Below, one piece after another: positions 24,773 to 33,400 of a stretch of DNA of 64,000 bases; position 1 is the first letter of the stretch; each line of letters opens with the position of its first letter. This DNA comes from Alphaproteobacteria bacterium. GTDB taxonomy: Bacteria > Pseudomonadota > Alphaproteobacteria > Caulobacterales > Caulobacteraceae. The notes below the pieces were generated by a model. That model searched no databases. It saw only the letters and a list, made by a program, of their open reading frames with translations, and was not told the DNA's origin. Both the position numbers and the translations under genes were made by a program. The stretch spans positions 1 through 64,000 of the forward strand of contig JANYET010000035.1 in the NCBI GenBank assembly GCA_025359785.1, given 5' to 3'.

Positions 24773-26074
24773 GCGCGATTTGCGGCTCTTGGCCCGAGTT
24801 TGAGGTTTTGGATTTTCCTCATCCTTGATTTTTGAAGGTGATCTCTTCGGCTTCCGAACATTGATGGCCGATGCATCAAGTGTGTTCTTGATATGAGACG
24901 CGTAGAAGTTCTCGATCATTTCAACACTGGTTCGGCAGTTCTTGGCGATCTGATAGATATCCGCACCTTCCATCAACCGCATGCAGATGTAGGTGTGCCG
25001 TAAGCTGTAAGCGGTGCGGCGCTGGCCCTCGCGGTCCGTCCGCAAATCAAGTTCGGCAAGAAGGGTGTTGAACAGCTCCCGTTGGAAGGATGGGAAGAGC
25101 CTGTCTGTGGGCTGCCCCTTGTTCCGCTCCTTGAGGCGTTTGAAGGGCTGCACTGCCCCAGGCATGCTTTTGCAGTAACCGGTGCCGCGCTTCCCGCGCA
25201 CCGCGATTTCGAGGATGCGTTCGCCTGTCGATTCATCGGTGACGATGTCGACATCTCGAAACTCGACGCGGAGGGCTTCGTCGGGGCGAAGCCCGGTGTT
25301 CACCGCGAAGAGAATGTAGTCATGAAGGTTCTCGCCTGCCGTCCGCCAGCGCTCCTTCTTGGGGTTCTTCGCGCGTTCGCGCGATGCCTCGTAGAGCTGC
25401 TTGTACTCGGCCGGAGAGAACCAGGCCCGGTGACTGATTTTGCCGGATTTCTTGTAGGGAGCCGACATGTCCGGCAGGGCGGCAAGCCAGCCCTTCCGGT
25501 TAGCTGTTTTGAGGATCTGACGAAGGGTGACCATTTCCTGGTGAAGGGTGCTGCGCGACGGCCGCTTCACCGCGCCCGTTTTGCTGTCCTTCCGGGAGGT
25601 GGCCCGGTGGACCCGATAATCCTGGATAAGGCCGGCGTTGATTTCCGAAAGTGCCTTCTCACCGAAGAAGGGCATTAGGTGCACCCGGATATGGGTGTCC
25701 TTCTGGGTCATGTAGCGGTCGCTGCGCTCCCCCTCGGTGATGACCGTGGTTTCCTTGGTGAAGGCGTCAGCCGCTTCACGGAAGGTTGGCCCGGTTGGGC
25801 GAGGCTTGCGTCGCCGGTCGGCGACATCCTCGTTGGCCGCGTTCGCGTCCAAGGTTGAGAACAAGGGAAGACCGCGACGGCGGCGGCGCTCCTCAGCGTA
25901 GCGCTCCATGTACCAGTCGCGGGCAAACTCCTTGGCGAGAGCGAGGCTTTCTTCCTTGGTGCTTTCACGATGATTGCGACGACCGAGGTACGTCGAGCAT
26001 TGCCAGAAACGACTGTTCTCCCGTCGATAGACGTGCAGGCGGCCGTCCATGAGCGCGTGCTTCTCTGACTGCAT
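24764..26074 (-). CDS. int: Tyrosine recombinase (phage-type integrase)
   Basis: A 436-aa integrase. The C-terminal catalytic domain has Arg in NTGLRPDEALR, the box YSLRHT (Arg359, His360; Tyr356 replaces the usual His) and Tyr391 in ENFYASH as nucleophile. The N-terminal half carries the arm- and core-binding domains. ATG at 26074 follows AAGGGAGGTCAGAC; the longer frame to 26107 would run through the TGTGTAAG repeats. It is 118 bp from the right core repeat and reads away from it, in the same direction as the split host tRNA, so the captured tRNA promoter may read into it. It should catalyse integration into and excision from the tRNA-Leu anticodon loop. Confidence 0.92.
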   Translation of the reverse strand: MQSEKHALMDGRLHVYRRENSRFWQCSTYLGRRNHRESTKEESLALAKEFARDWYMERYAEERRRRRGLPLFSTLDANAANEDVADRRRKPRPTGPTFREAADAFTKETTVITEGERSDRYMTQKDTHIRVHLMPFFGEKALSEINAGLIQDYRVHRATSRKDSKTGAVKRPSRSTLHQEMVTLRQILKTANRKGWLAALPDMSAPYKKSGKISHRAWFSPAEYKQLYEASRERAKNPKKERWRTAGENLHDYILFAVNTGLRPDEALRVEFRDVDIVTDESTGERILEIAVRGKRGTGYCKSMPGAVQPFKRLKERNKGQPTDRLFPSFQRELFNTLLAELDLRTDREGQRRTAYSLRHTYICMRLMEGADIYQIAKNCRTSVEMIENFYASHIKNTLDASAINVRKPKRSPSKIKDEENPKPQTRAKSRKSRLA

Positions 26075-26095
26075 GTCTGACCTCCCTTGGGAAAG

Positions 26096-26114
26096 TGTGT
26101 AAGACATGTGTAAG
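26096..26114. repeat. Right-end candidate integrase arm sites
   Basis: TGTGTAAG at 26096-26103 and 26107-26114, matching the pair at 184-203 near the left end. The sites lie directly upstream of the integrase gene, so integrase binding could also repress its own expression. Confidence 0.55.
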
Positions 26115-26191
26115 AGTATCAGAAATTCAAGTTTCGGTCTACTGAATTGTAAGTGTTGACCTTTTTATCGTATTTATTTTTTGGTTTTTGC

Positions 26192-26201
26192 TTTTAAGTC
26201 G
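26192..26201. other. Right attachment core (att)
   Basis: TTTTAAGTCG, identical to 116-125. The outer side (26202 onward) continues into the 5' half of tRNA-Leu; the inner side is AT-rich element DNA. Confidence 0.9.
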
Positions 26202-26230
26202 CTTGCGTCTACCAGTTCCGCCAAGTCCCC
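26192..26230 (-). pseudogene. 5' half of split host tRNA-Leu(UAA)
   Basis: Read on the minus strand it begins GGGGACT (acceptor), continues with the D-arm block GCGGAACTGGTAGACGC, then AAGCGA and the anticodon loop, and stops at the core. Joined to 70-125 it makes a complete tRNA-Leu(UAA). The host tRNA promoter must lie beyond 26230 and now reads toward the integrase gene. Confidence 0.93.
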
Positions 26231-26283
26231 ATCGGTCGGACAGGCTTAGCCGACGCGGGTTTGGCGGTCGATAGCTCGGCGGG

Positions 26284-27000
26284 TCAGGCGAGCGCCGGCG
26301 TGCGCCGCCGCGCGCGGAGCGCCGCGCCCAGGCCGCCGAAGCCCAGCAGCATCAGCCCCCAGGTCGCCGGTTCCGGCACGCCAGCGCCGGTGTCATCCAT
26401 GGCAAAGGTCAGCGGCTGGCCGTCGATACTGATCTCGAAGGCCATGAACGGGTCCGCCATGGTGGTGAAATTGAATTGGCCGGCCAGGACGTCGCCCGGC
26501 GGGTCCGGCTGCGGGTTGAACCCTTTCCAGCTCCCCTGATCGACCTGGTTCGGCCCGAACTGCAGGCTGATCGAGATCGCATGGAGGCCTGACAGGAACC
26601 GGAGACTGGTGAAACCATCGCTGTTCGGTGCGTCCGGCAACGGGATCACCGATCCATCGCCGAACCCCTGCAACGCCAGGCGAAAGCTGAACGCGCCGCC
26701 CGTCGAGGGGCTGATCAGCTTGGGATCGCCCGGGTTGAGCAGGGCGATCAGCAGGCCATCGTCGCCGATGCCGGGCGGATCGGGCTGCGGGTTGAAGCCC
26801 ACCAGGACGCCCGGATTGATCGGCCCGCCATGGCTGGTCAGCTTGAAGCCCTTGGCGCCGTCGGCGAAGGTGTAGTTGGGTGCGAAGTTCGCGGCGCCAC
26901 CGACGCCGCTGGCGTTGGCCGCCCCGGCGCAGAACAGGCCCACGGCCGTCATGGCCGCCGCGGCCGCGGCCGCGAAAAGTCGAAGGCGATTGCCGGACAT
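26284..27000 (-). CDS. PEPxxWA-CTERM secreted protein with FNPQPDPPG repeats
   Basis: A 238-aa secreted protein. An Ala-rich signal peptide covers about residues 1-31. The C-terminus has [26 protein letters not shown], a PEPxxWA-CTERM sorting signal: motif, transmembrane helix, then an Arg cluster. The motif GFNPQPDPPG occurs twice, 100 residues apart, in similar surroundings. GGAAGGG precedes the ATG. Such proteins are sorted by exosortase-like machinery in proteobacteria; the role of this one is unknown. It is the first chromosomal gene next to the element. Confidence 0.78.
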   Translation of the reverse strand: MSGNRLRLFAAAAAAAMTAVGLFCAGAANASGVGGAANFAPNYTFADGAKGFKLTSHGGPINPGVLVGFNPQPDPPGIGDDGLLIALLNPGDPKLISPSTGGAFSFRLALQGFGDGSVIPLPDAPNSDGFTSLRFLSGLHAISISLQFGPNQVDQGSWKGFNPQPDPPGDVLAGQFNFTTMADPFMAFEISIDGQPLTFAMDDTGAGVPEPATWGLMLLGFGGLGAALRARRRTPALA

Positions 27001-27140
27001 CTGCTGACCCTTCCGAAGGAATGAGCCCGCAGGTTGCGCGACGCCCGCGGCGCCGCAACGGCTTGCACCCGGTGTGAGAAGCGTTCGCGTCTCAGGCGAA
27101 TATCGCGGACCTGCGCGCCGAGCGCGCGCCCGCCGGCGCC

Positions 27141-28292
27141 TTAGGCGGCGAGCGCCGGGGTGTCGGTGCTGAGGCCGGCTTCGAAGTCCTGCAGCATGTC
27201 GAGCAGCTCGGCGACATTGGCCTCCAGCGGTTTGCCCTTCGGGAAGCGGAACCTCCAGAACGAGGCAATGTGGCTGACGACCCCCGTGCCCTCGCCCAGC
27301 GCCACCAGCATCTCCGGCGACTTCAGCAGGAAGTCGCGGAAGGCCGTGGCGTTGCCGTCGCGAGTCAGTTCCTCGAACACCCCGTCATAGATCCGCAGAT
27401 AGTCGGCCACCGACTTCACCTGCCGCTCGATGCTGTCCTGCAGCTTGACCTTCATGCCGCGCACCAGGGCTTCAAGCTCATAGTCGCGGGGGCCGACGAT
27501 CTTCACCTGCATCAGCTCGACCATCACCTCGCGCAGCTTCGGCCAGAGGCTGTTCAGCACCCACTTGTAGTAGAGGAAGCCCTTCCAGGCGAAGATGCCC
27601 TCGCGATAGCTCTCGCCCTCCAGGCGCAGCGTCAGCCTCAGCGGCTCGAGCCGCTCGTCGTTGCGGCTGGACAGCAGCGCCTGCACTAGGCGCGATGTGT
27701 TGGCGTCGTTGCTGGACCGCCCCTTGTAGGCAAGGTCGATCAGCTTGGCGATTTCACTGCCGACGAAGGCCTGCATCATTTCCAGATCGCCCTGGGATAT
27801 CTCGAAGTGGGTCTCGGACACCTCGAAGCCACGCCGCTTCATGTGTTCGCGCAGCAGGAAGGGATCGAGCGAGGGCAGTTCGTCCAGCGCCTCCAGCACG
27901 CCGGCGTCGCGGCCGAGTTCATAGGAGGTGCCGGCCAGCTCCTGCAGGCTCTCCATCCAGCCTCGGTCGCCGACGAACAGCGACCGGCCGCCGAGGCTCA
28001 GGTCCGACCGTTCGAAAGGCACGATCAGCTTGGTGGCCGTGCGGTTGCGGGTAGAGACCGTGGCGATCTCGTTGGCGCGCAACCGGTGCTTCAGGATCAC
28101 CGCGGCGTTCAGCGCCGGCGCCACGAACAGCGGCTTCGCCGCGTGCTCCGGATTGTCCGCGTGTTTTACCGCCAGCGCCGCCAGATTGAGCACACGGCTG
28201 GTCGACGCCGTGCGCTCAAGCGCGCGCATACTGCGATAGGTCTCGGCCAAAACGGCCTCCTGAACCCGGCGGGGTGGCGGCGGCGTGGGCAC
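27141..28292 (-). CDS. Conserved hypothetical protein
   Basis: A 383-aa soluble, mainly helical protein with no recognised domain. The start taken is a GTG at 28292 because it gives the longest sensible frame; a later Met at about residue 22 is also possible and no strong ribosome site decides. The C-terminal region (FWRFRFPKGKPLEANVAELLDMLQDFEAGL) ends in an acidic helix. It shows no signal peptide or membrane segment. It stands alone between secreted-protein genes. Function unknown. Confidence 0.65.
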   Translation of the reverse strand: MPTPPPPRRVQEAVLAETYRSMRALERTASTSRVLNLAALAVKHADNPEHAAKPLFVAPALNAAVILKHRLRANEIATVSTRNRTATKLIVPFERSDLSLGGRSLFVGDRGWMESLQELAGTSYELGRDAGVLEALDELPSLDPFLLREHMKRRGFEVSETHFEISQGDLEMMQAFVGSEIAKLIDLAYKGRSSNDANTSRLVQALLSSRNDERLEPLRLTLRLEGESYREGIFAWKGFLYYKWVLNSLWPKLREVMVELMQVKIVGPRDYELEALVRGMKVKLQDSIERQVKSVADYLRIYDGVFEELTRDGNATAFRDFLLKSPEMLVALGEGTGVVSHIASFWRFRFPKGKPLEANVAELLDMLQDFEAGLSTDTPALAA

Positions 28293-28388
28293 GCCAATGC
28301 AACGGTTATCGCGCCCAAAGGCAAAAAGGCCCTTAACTCGCGTGACGCGTTCGCTGAATTGCGCCGCGGTTCTAGGGCCGCCAGCCGA

Positions 28389-28715
28389 TCAGTTGCTGGC
28401 GGCGGCCACCGGCTTGGCGGCCCCGACCTTGGCCTCCCCAGCCTTCGCTTCAGGGCCCTTGGGATCCGGGGCCTTGGCGTCGGTCGTCGGGCGCGGCGCG
28501 ACGCGATAGCAGGTCTTCTTGGTCATCAGCGTACCCACCACGGCTTCGCTGCGACAGACCAGGCGGCCTTCGGGGGGTTTCTCAGCCGGCATGGCGGCGG
28601 CCACCGGCGCCGTGGCGGGAGACGCTGCCGCTGCCGGAGTTACATCAGCCAGCATCACGCTCGCTACAATCAAAGCACTCAGGATCACAGGGTCACTCCG
28701 CAACAGCCAGGGCAT
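28389..28715 (-). CDS. Small secreted protein with CxxEAVxGxL motif
   Basis: A 108-aa exported protein. ATG at 28715 gives a signal peptide (hydrophobic ILSALIVASVMLADV, then AAAAS). The mature part has CRSEAVVGTLMTKKTC, related to CHKEAVIGSLFPKQVC in the products at 48631-48948 and 49032-49340, and then an Ala/Lys/Pro-rich tail. The two cysteines could form a disulfide in the periplasm. Its function is unknown. Confidence 0.6.
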   Translation of the reverse strand: MPWLLRSDPVILSALIVASVMLADVTPAAAASPATAPVAAAMPAEKPPEGRLVCRSEAVVGTLMTKKTCYRVAPRPTTDAKAPDPKGPEAKAGEAKVGAAKPVAAASN

Positions 28716-28761
28716 AAGAAACGCATAGCGGAGCCGAGGCCGCCATACAAACGCCGTCTGA

Positions 28762-29532
28762 TCACGGGTTCGCGGCGATTTCGCGCACGTTCTCCACACC
28801 CTCGGCGGCCAGCGCGGCGATCAGTTCGGCGATCGTCGCTTCCAGCTCGGCCGGATCGCGGCCGCGCAGCACCAGGTTCGACCCATAGCCTTCCGGCCCG
28901 AAGAACGGATAGCTGCCGAGCGACATGTCCGGGTGCGCCTTGGCGACACGCTCCAGGGGCGCGGCGATAACGCCCTCGCCCGTGCCCTCGACGCGGACCG
29001 TGCGGGCGATGGTGACCGCGCCGCCCTTCAGCCGCGGGCCGACATCCTCCAGCATGCCGCGCATGATCGACGGCACGCCGGCCAGCACGAACACATTGCC
29101 GATGGTGAAGCCGGGCGGCCCCTGCACCGCGTTCCTGACCAGCTCGCCGCCCACCGGCACGCGAGCCATCCGCCGGCGCGCCGCGTTCAGCTCCAGGCCC
29201 GGCCGGGCCGCCAACAGGGCGATGATTTCCGGGTGCTCATAGAGCTCCACCCCGAACGCAGCGGCCACCGCGTCGGCGGTGATGTCGTCATGCGTCGGCC
29301 CGATCCCGCCGGTGGTGATCACATAGTCGTAGCGGCCGCGCAGCGCGTCCAAGGCGCCCACGATCTCTTCGTGCACGTCCGACACCGTCCGCGCCTCGGC
29401 CAGGTCCACGCCGTGGACGCCCAGGTACTTGGCGATGTCGCGCAGGTTGGTGTCCTGCGTCCGCCCCGACAGGATTTCGTCGCCGATGATCAGCACCGCG
29501 GCGGTGACACGCTTGGCCGAAGATCCGGTCAT
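28762..29532 (-). CDS. CinA-like molybdopterin-binding domain protein
   Basis: A 256-aa protein with the MoeA/CinA N-terminal fold: AAVLIIGDEILSGRTQDTN, then YDYVITTGGIGPTHDDITADAVA, and the LAGVPSIM segment. This is the CinA nucleotide/competence-damage family domain without the C-terminal amidase domain. Its substrate is uncertain: relatives act on ADP-ribose or bind molybdopterin. ATG at 29532 follows GGGAGCG; upstream codons are rejected. Confidence 0.82.
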   Translation of the reverse strand: MTGSSAKRVTAAVLIIGDEILSGRTQDTNLRDIAKYLGVHGVDLAEARTVSDVHEEIVGALDALRGRYDYVITTGGIGPTHDDITADAVAAAFGVELYEHPEIIALLAARPGLELNAARRRMARVPVGGELVRNAVQGPPGFTIGNVFVLAGVPSIMRGMLEDVGPRLKGGAVTIARTVRVEGTGEGVIAAPLERVAKAHPDMSLGSYPFFGPEGYGSNLVLRGRDPAELEATIAELIAALAAEGVENVREIAANP

Positions 29533-29733
29533 TCGATCGCTCCCAGAGCCCGTTGTACGCGGCGCAAGGTCGCACAATCACGACGCGCCCCTCGGGCGAT
29601 GTCTCCCTGGCCGATCCGCGTATTCCCCCGCAAGGAGAATCCGCTTTGGCCGGCGCGTTGGCGGCGTAAAAGTTAACGACAACTGGCGAGCCGCCCGAGA
29701 TGGGTTGCGGCGCCTCTCGACGGGGTAGACCCA

Positions 29734-30405
29734 ATGACGCTGCGTACGATCAAAAACACGCTTCTGGCCGCAACCTGCGTCGCGGCCTGCACCTGTGCGG
29801 CCTCGGCCAACGCCGGCGCCTTCCAGAACGGCAGCTTCGAGCAGTCGTCCTTCGCGCCGGGCGCGGTGGGCAATTTCGCGACCCTGGCCGCCGGGTCGAC
29901 CGCCATCACCGGCTGGACCGTCACCGGCGGCGGGATCGACTATATCAACACCTACTGGAACGCCGCCGACGGCGCCTACAGCCTCGACCTCTCCGCGCTC
30001 AGCGCCGGCGGTGTCGAACAGACCTTCGATACGGTCCTGGGCCAAGCCTACCTCGTGGACTTCTTCCTGGCCGGCAACCCGGACGGCGGCCTGGGCGTCC
30101 GCTCGGAAGTGACCTCGGCCACGGGTGGCCTGAACCAGACCAACCTCTTCGTGGTGGCCGGCGGCAACACCCGCGCCAACATGGGCTGGACGCAATACAG
30201 CTACAGCTTCACCGCTACCGGCGCCTCGACCACGCTGAGCTTCGCCTCCAATGAGAACAACCCCTACGGTCCCGCCCTGGACAAGGTCTCGGTCACTACC
30301 GCCGGCGTGCCGGAACCGGCGTCCTGGGCCCTGATGATGGTGGGCTTCGGCGGCCTGGGCGCTGTCCTGCGCAGCCGCCGCCGCGCGGCGGTCCTGGGCG
30401 CCTGA
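29734..30405 (+). CDS. PEPxxWA-CTERM secreted protein
   Basis: A 223-aa exported protein. Signal peptide residues 1-28. The mature part begins FQNGSFEQS and includes ITGWTVTGGGIDYIN, a jelly-roll style similar to choice-of-anchor or DUF642-like cell-surface proteins. The C-terminus [18 protein letters not shown] with an Arg cluster is the sorting signal. It is one of three such proteins within 5 kb. A role at the cell surface or in extracellular matrix is inferred. Confidence 0.78.
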   Translation: MTLRTIKNTLLAATCVAACTCAASANAGAFQNGSFEQSSFAPGAVGNFATLAAGSTAITGWTVTGGGIDYINTYWNAADGAYSLDLSALSAGGVEQTFDTVLGQAYLVDFFLAGNPDGGLGVRSEVTSATGGLNQTNLFVVAGGNTRANMGWTQYSYSFTATGASTTLSFASNENNPYGPALDKVSVTTAGVPEPASWALMMVGFGGLGAVLRSRRRAAVLGA

Positions 30406-30591
30406 GCGCCTTACAGCCGAGGACGGCGGATGTGAGAAGCCGCAGTGAAAGCCGCGGTTTTTTCCTGGGCGCGGACGCCGCGAGGTCCGCAGGGCGACAA
30501 CCTGACTATTCCCCTATCGGTTGCGAGCTGTTTCCTTCCGTCATTCCATAACCTAGGGTCAATGCAACCCGAATTCGCGGAGAGCTTCCCG

Positions 30592-31284
30592 ATGTTCCTT
30601 CGAGCCTTCAACGCCCTTGCACTCGGCGCTCTGGCCACCCTGTCGCTCGCCTCCGCCGCCAGCGCCGGGCAGATCGACCTCAGCCCCTACGTGAATACCG
30701 ACATCCACGGCTACACCTCCGGCGCGGATTATCCAGTAGGTCAGGTCACGATCGGCGGCATCGGCTTCAACCTGGCGCCTATCGGCACAGACGGCGCCGG
30801 CATCATCCAGCTGGGCAACGGCTCCTCGGTCTCGATCGCCGACAACGAAAGCGGCGTGAACATCGCCTACGTGATCGTCAACTCGGGGTTCGGCTCCGCC
30901 GGATCCAATATCGGCAACCTCACCTTCTTCGGCGCGGGGGCCGCCCAGGTGTCGTTCGACCTGATCGAGGGCGTCAACGTCCGCGACCACTTCAACGGCG
31001 TCTTCAACAACGTGGCGACCGGCGTCTTCGCCACCCAGGACTATGACGGCGGCAACCGCTACGACGTCTACCGCTATGACATTTCCGCCCTGGGCGGGAC
31101 ACTGACCTCCATCGGCTTCAGCTCGACCAACGTAGACTTCGTCCAGGGACAGCCGTTCCTCGCCGCCGTGACCACTGCGGGCGGCGTGCCGGAGCCAGCC
31201 TCTTGGGCGATGATGCTGCTGGGCTTCGGCGGCCTGGGCGCAGTCATGCGCCGCACCCGCCGCCCGGCGACCGTGACCGCCTAA
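30592..31284 (+). CDS. PEPxxWA-CTERM secreted protein
   Basis: A 230-aa exported protein. ATG at 30592 is preceded by GGAGAG and starts a clean signal peptide ([20 protein letters not shown]); an upstream ATG at 30562 would put a charged stretch before it. The mature part is Gly/Asn-rich and the C-terminus has [20 protein letters not shown] plus an Arg cluster. A terminator follows at 31316. It and the 29734 gene share similar downstream sequence, suggesting an old tandem duplication. Confidence 0.77.
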   Translation: MFLRAFNALALGALATLSLASAASAGQIDLSPYVNTDIHGYTSGADYPVGQVTIGGIGFNLAPIGTDGAGIIQLGNGSSVSIADNESGVNIAYVIVNSGFGSAGSNIGNLTFFGAGAAQVSFDLIEGVNVRDHFNGVFNNVATGVFATQDYDGGNRYDVYRYDISALGGTLTSIGFSSTNVDFVQGQPFLAAVTTAGGVPEPASWAMMLLGFGGLGAVMRRTRRPATVTA

Positions 31285-31315
31285 GCCACTTCACGGGGCG
31301 AGACTTCAAGATCCC

Positions 31316-31345
31316 AAAAGCCCCGGTGAAAGCCGGGGCTTTTTC
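31316..31345 (+). terminator. Rho-independent terminator
   Basis: AGCCCCGG (31319-31326) and CCGGGGCT form an 8-bp stem with loop TGAAAG followed by TTTTT. It ends the upstream PEPxxWA gene. A degenerate copy of the same sequence with a T-run lies at 30439-30470 behind the other PEPxxWA gene. Confidence 0.8.
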
Positions 31346-31387
31346 CTGGGCGCGGCCCCGGCGTTACCGGTGTATTCGGCTGGTGAC

Positions 31388-32173
31388 ATGCAATTCCCCT
31401 CGCCTCTCGCCCGCGGCGTCCTGGTCAGCCGCTACAAACGCTTCTTCGCCGACGTCGCGCTGGATGACGGCGCCGAGATCACCGCCCACTGCCCGAACCC
31501 GGGCGCCATGCTGGGCCTGAACACGCCGGGCCTGCGGGCTTGGGTCTCCCGCTCCGACAACCCGAAACGCAAGCTCGCCTACACCCTGGAACTGGTGGAG
31601 GCCGACGGGGGCCTGGTCGGCATCAACACCATGCACCCCAACCGGCTGGTGGCAGAGGCCCTAGCCGCCGACCATTTCCCCGAACTTACCGGCTACGCCA
31701 CCCACCGCCGCGAGGTGAAGTATGGGACCAATTCGCGCGTGGACTTCCTGCTGGAAGCGCCGGAGCGGCCGCGATGCTGGCTGGAGGTGAAGAACTGCCA
31801 CCTGCGCCGATCCGGGACCCTGGCGGAATTCCCCGATTGCGTGGCGGCCCGCTCGCTGAAGCACCTGCGCGAACTCACCGCCATGGTCGAGGCCGGCGAG
31901 CGCGCCGTGATGCTGTTCGTGATCCAGCGCACCGACTGCGATGCCTTTTCCGCCTGTGCTGACCTCGACCCGGCCTACGCCAGGGGCCTGACCGAAGCGG
32001 CCGCCCGCGGCGTGGAGGTGCTGGCCCATGCCTGCGAGATCAGCGCCGAAGCCGTCCGAATCGCAAAACCCGTCCCCTGGATCGGCGCGAACCTCGCGGC
32101 GTGGCCGGCAGGGCTGGCGCAAGATCTCCGGTTGGGCGCAGGATGGGTGAACCCTCGGGGAGATCGATCGTGA
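31388..32173 (+). CDS. sfsA: SfsA DNA/RNA nuclease family protein
   Basis: A 261-aa SfsA homologue. [17 protein letters not shown] at the start, [11 protein letters not shown], and SRVDFLLE...[10 protein letters not shown], where Asp/Glu/Lys fit a PD-(D/E)xK-like nuclease core. SfsA was first described as affecting sugar fermentation in E. coli; it binds DNA and its cellular role is not settled. The ATG at 31388 matches the family start; an upstream ATG at 31370 is also in frame. A small membrane protein gene overlaps its stop (GTGA). Confidence 0.88.
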   Translation: MQFPSPLARGVLVSRYKRFFADVALDDGAEITAHCPNPGAMLGLNTPGLRAWVSRSDNPKRKLAYTLELVEADGGLVGINTMHPNRLVAEALAADHFPELTGYATHRREVKYGTNSRVDFLLEAPERPRCWLEVKNCHLRRSGTLAEFPDCVAARSLKHLRELTAMVEAGERAVMLFVIQRTDCDAFSACADLDPAYARGLTEAAARGVEVLAHACEISAEAVRIAKPVPWIGANLAAWPAGLAQDLRLGAGWVNPRGDRS

Positions 32174-32385
32174 ACAACCTCTTCAATATCGTCATGCGGA
32201 TCGTCTCCAGCCTTTTGGGGGTGTTCATGGTCGCGATCGGCGGGGTGTGGATCCTCCAGGGCCTCGATCTGGCCTTCCGGGTCGGGTTCATGGTCGGCGA
32301 CAAGCGCTGGGTGGCCTGGGGCGTGTTGCTGGCTGCGGTCGGCGTGGCGCAGGTCGTCTGGAGCAACAGCCGCCAGCGGCGCTAG
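32170..32385 (+). CDS. Small two-helix membrane protein
   Basis: A 71-aa protein starting at a GTG that overlaps the sfsA stop, with GGGGAGA upstream; the ATG at 32101 lies inside sfsA and would add a spurious tail. Two hydrophobic helices ([20 protein letters not shown] and [18 protein letters not shown]) are separated by a basic loop. Function unknown; coupled to sfsA. Confidence 0.6.
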   Translation: MNNLFNIVMRIVSSLLGVFMVAIGGVWILQGLDLAFRVGFMVGDKRWVAWGVLLAAVGVAQVVWSNSRQRR

Positions 32386-32478
32386 GCCCGGTCACGGCGG
32401 CAGCGGTGAAGCCCTGGTTGAATTTTCGTGGTATCGTTGCGACTTAAGGGCCTGTCCCCAGCCGCGAACGCCTGAGCC

Positions 32479-33312
32479 ATGACCGACATTTCCTCTCTTG
32501 ACCGGATCGACGCCGACTACCGCACCGGCCAGATCAAGATCCACTCGGCCGCCGACTTCGAGGGCATGCGTGTCGCCGGCAAGCTGGCTGCCGAATGCCT
32601 GGATATGCTGGGCCCGCATGTCGCGCCCGGCGTCGTCACCGACCATCTAGACACGCTGGCCCGCGAGTTCATCCTCGACCACGGCGCGATCCCGGCCTGC
32701 CTGGGCTATCGCGGCTATACCAAGACGGTCTGCATCAGCGCCAACCACGTGGTCTGCCACGGCATTCCCGGCGAGCGGGTGTTGCGTGAGGGCGACATCG
32801 CCAACATCGACGTCACCGTCATCGTCGATGGCTGGCACGGCGATACATCGCGCATGTATGGCGTGGGCCCCGTGGCCCCGCGCGCCAAGCGCCTGATCGA
32901 CGTGACCTATGAGGCGATCCAGCGCGGCCTCGACGCGGTCAAGCCCGGCGCGCGCACCGGCGACATCGGCTGGGCGATCCAGCAGTACGTCGAGTCCATG
33001 CGTTGCTCGGTGGTCCGCGACTTCTGCGGCCACGGCCTGGGCAAGGTGTTCCACGATGCACCCAACATCCTGCACTTCGGCCAGCGCGGCACGGGCGAGC
33101 TCTTGCGTCCCGGCATGTTCTTCACCATCGAGCCGATGGTGAACCTGGGCAAACACCAGGTGAAGCTGCTGGCCGACGGTTGGACGGCGGTGACCCGCGA
33201 CAAATCGCTGTCCGCCCAGTGCGAGCATTCCATCGGCGTCACCGAGACCGGCTACGAGGTCTTCACCGGCTCGCCCACCGGCCAGTTCAAGCCGCCGGTG
33301 CTTAGCGCCTAG
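32479..33312 (+). CDS. map: Type I methionine aminopeptidase
   Basis: A 277-aa enzyme that removes the initiator methionine from new proteins in the cytoplasm. Metal ligands of the family are all visible: two Asp in NIDVTVIVDGWHGDTSRM, His in FCGHGLGKVFHDAP, Glu in FFTIEPMV and Glu in CEHSIGVTETGYE. Length is normal for the bacterial class with a short N-terminal extension. It stands alone in its own transcription unit. Confidence 0.93.
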   Translation: MTDISSLDRIDADYRTGQIKIHSAADFEGMRVAGKLAAECLDMLGPHVAPGVVTDHLDTLAREFILDHGAIPACLGYRGYTKTVCISANHVVCHGIPGERVLREGDIANIDVTVIVDGWHGDTSRMYGVGPVAPRAKRLIDVTYEAIQRGLDAVKPGARTGDIGWAIQQYVESMRCSVVRDFCGHGLGKVFHDAPNILHFGQRGTGELLRPGMFFTIEPMVNLGKHQVKLLADGWTAVTRDKSLSAQCEHSIGVTETGYEVFTGSPTGQFKPPVLSA

Positions 33313-33400
33313 GACTTGTCGATTTAACGGCGCGACGCTCTTGCCGAGGCCGCAAAAACGCCCGACGCTCCGCCGTCAGAGTTCGCGTGGAGCCACCGCC

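Larger units (their letters stand above)
116..26201. mobile_element. Integrative mobilizable element in tRNA-Leu(UAA)
   Basis: The 26.1-kb segment is bounded by direct repeats of the core TTTTAAGTCG at 116-125 and 26192-26201. Each repeat is joined on its outer side to one half of the same tRNA-Leu gene, so deleting the segment restores an intact tRNA. The tyrosine integrase sits at the right end. Cargo includes a MOBQ-like relaxase, a VirD4-like coupling ATPase, ArdC, DUF736 and DUF3768 proteins, and a multi-gene restriction-like operon. No VirB-type channel genes are seen, so I infer a mobilizable rather than self-transmissible element. The boundaries are seen directly; mobility is inferred. 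Confidence 0.93.

Noticed and set aside
24434..24835. Plus-strand frame across the tRNA-Leu region
   Set aside because: It lies over the tRNA and intron on the other strand and has no protein features.
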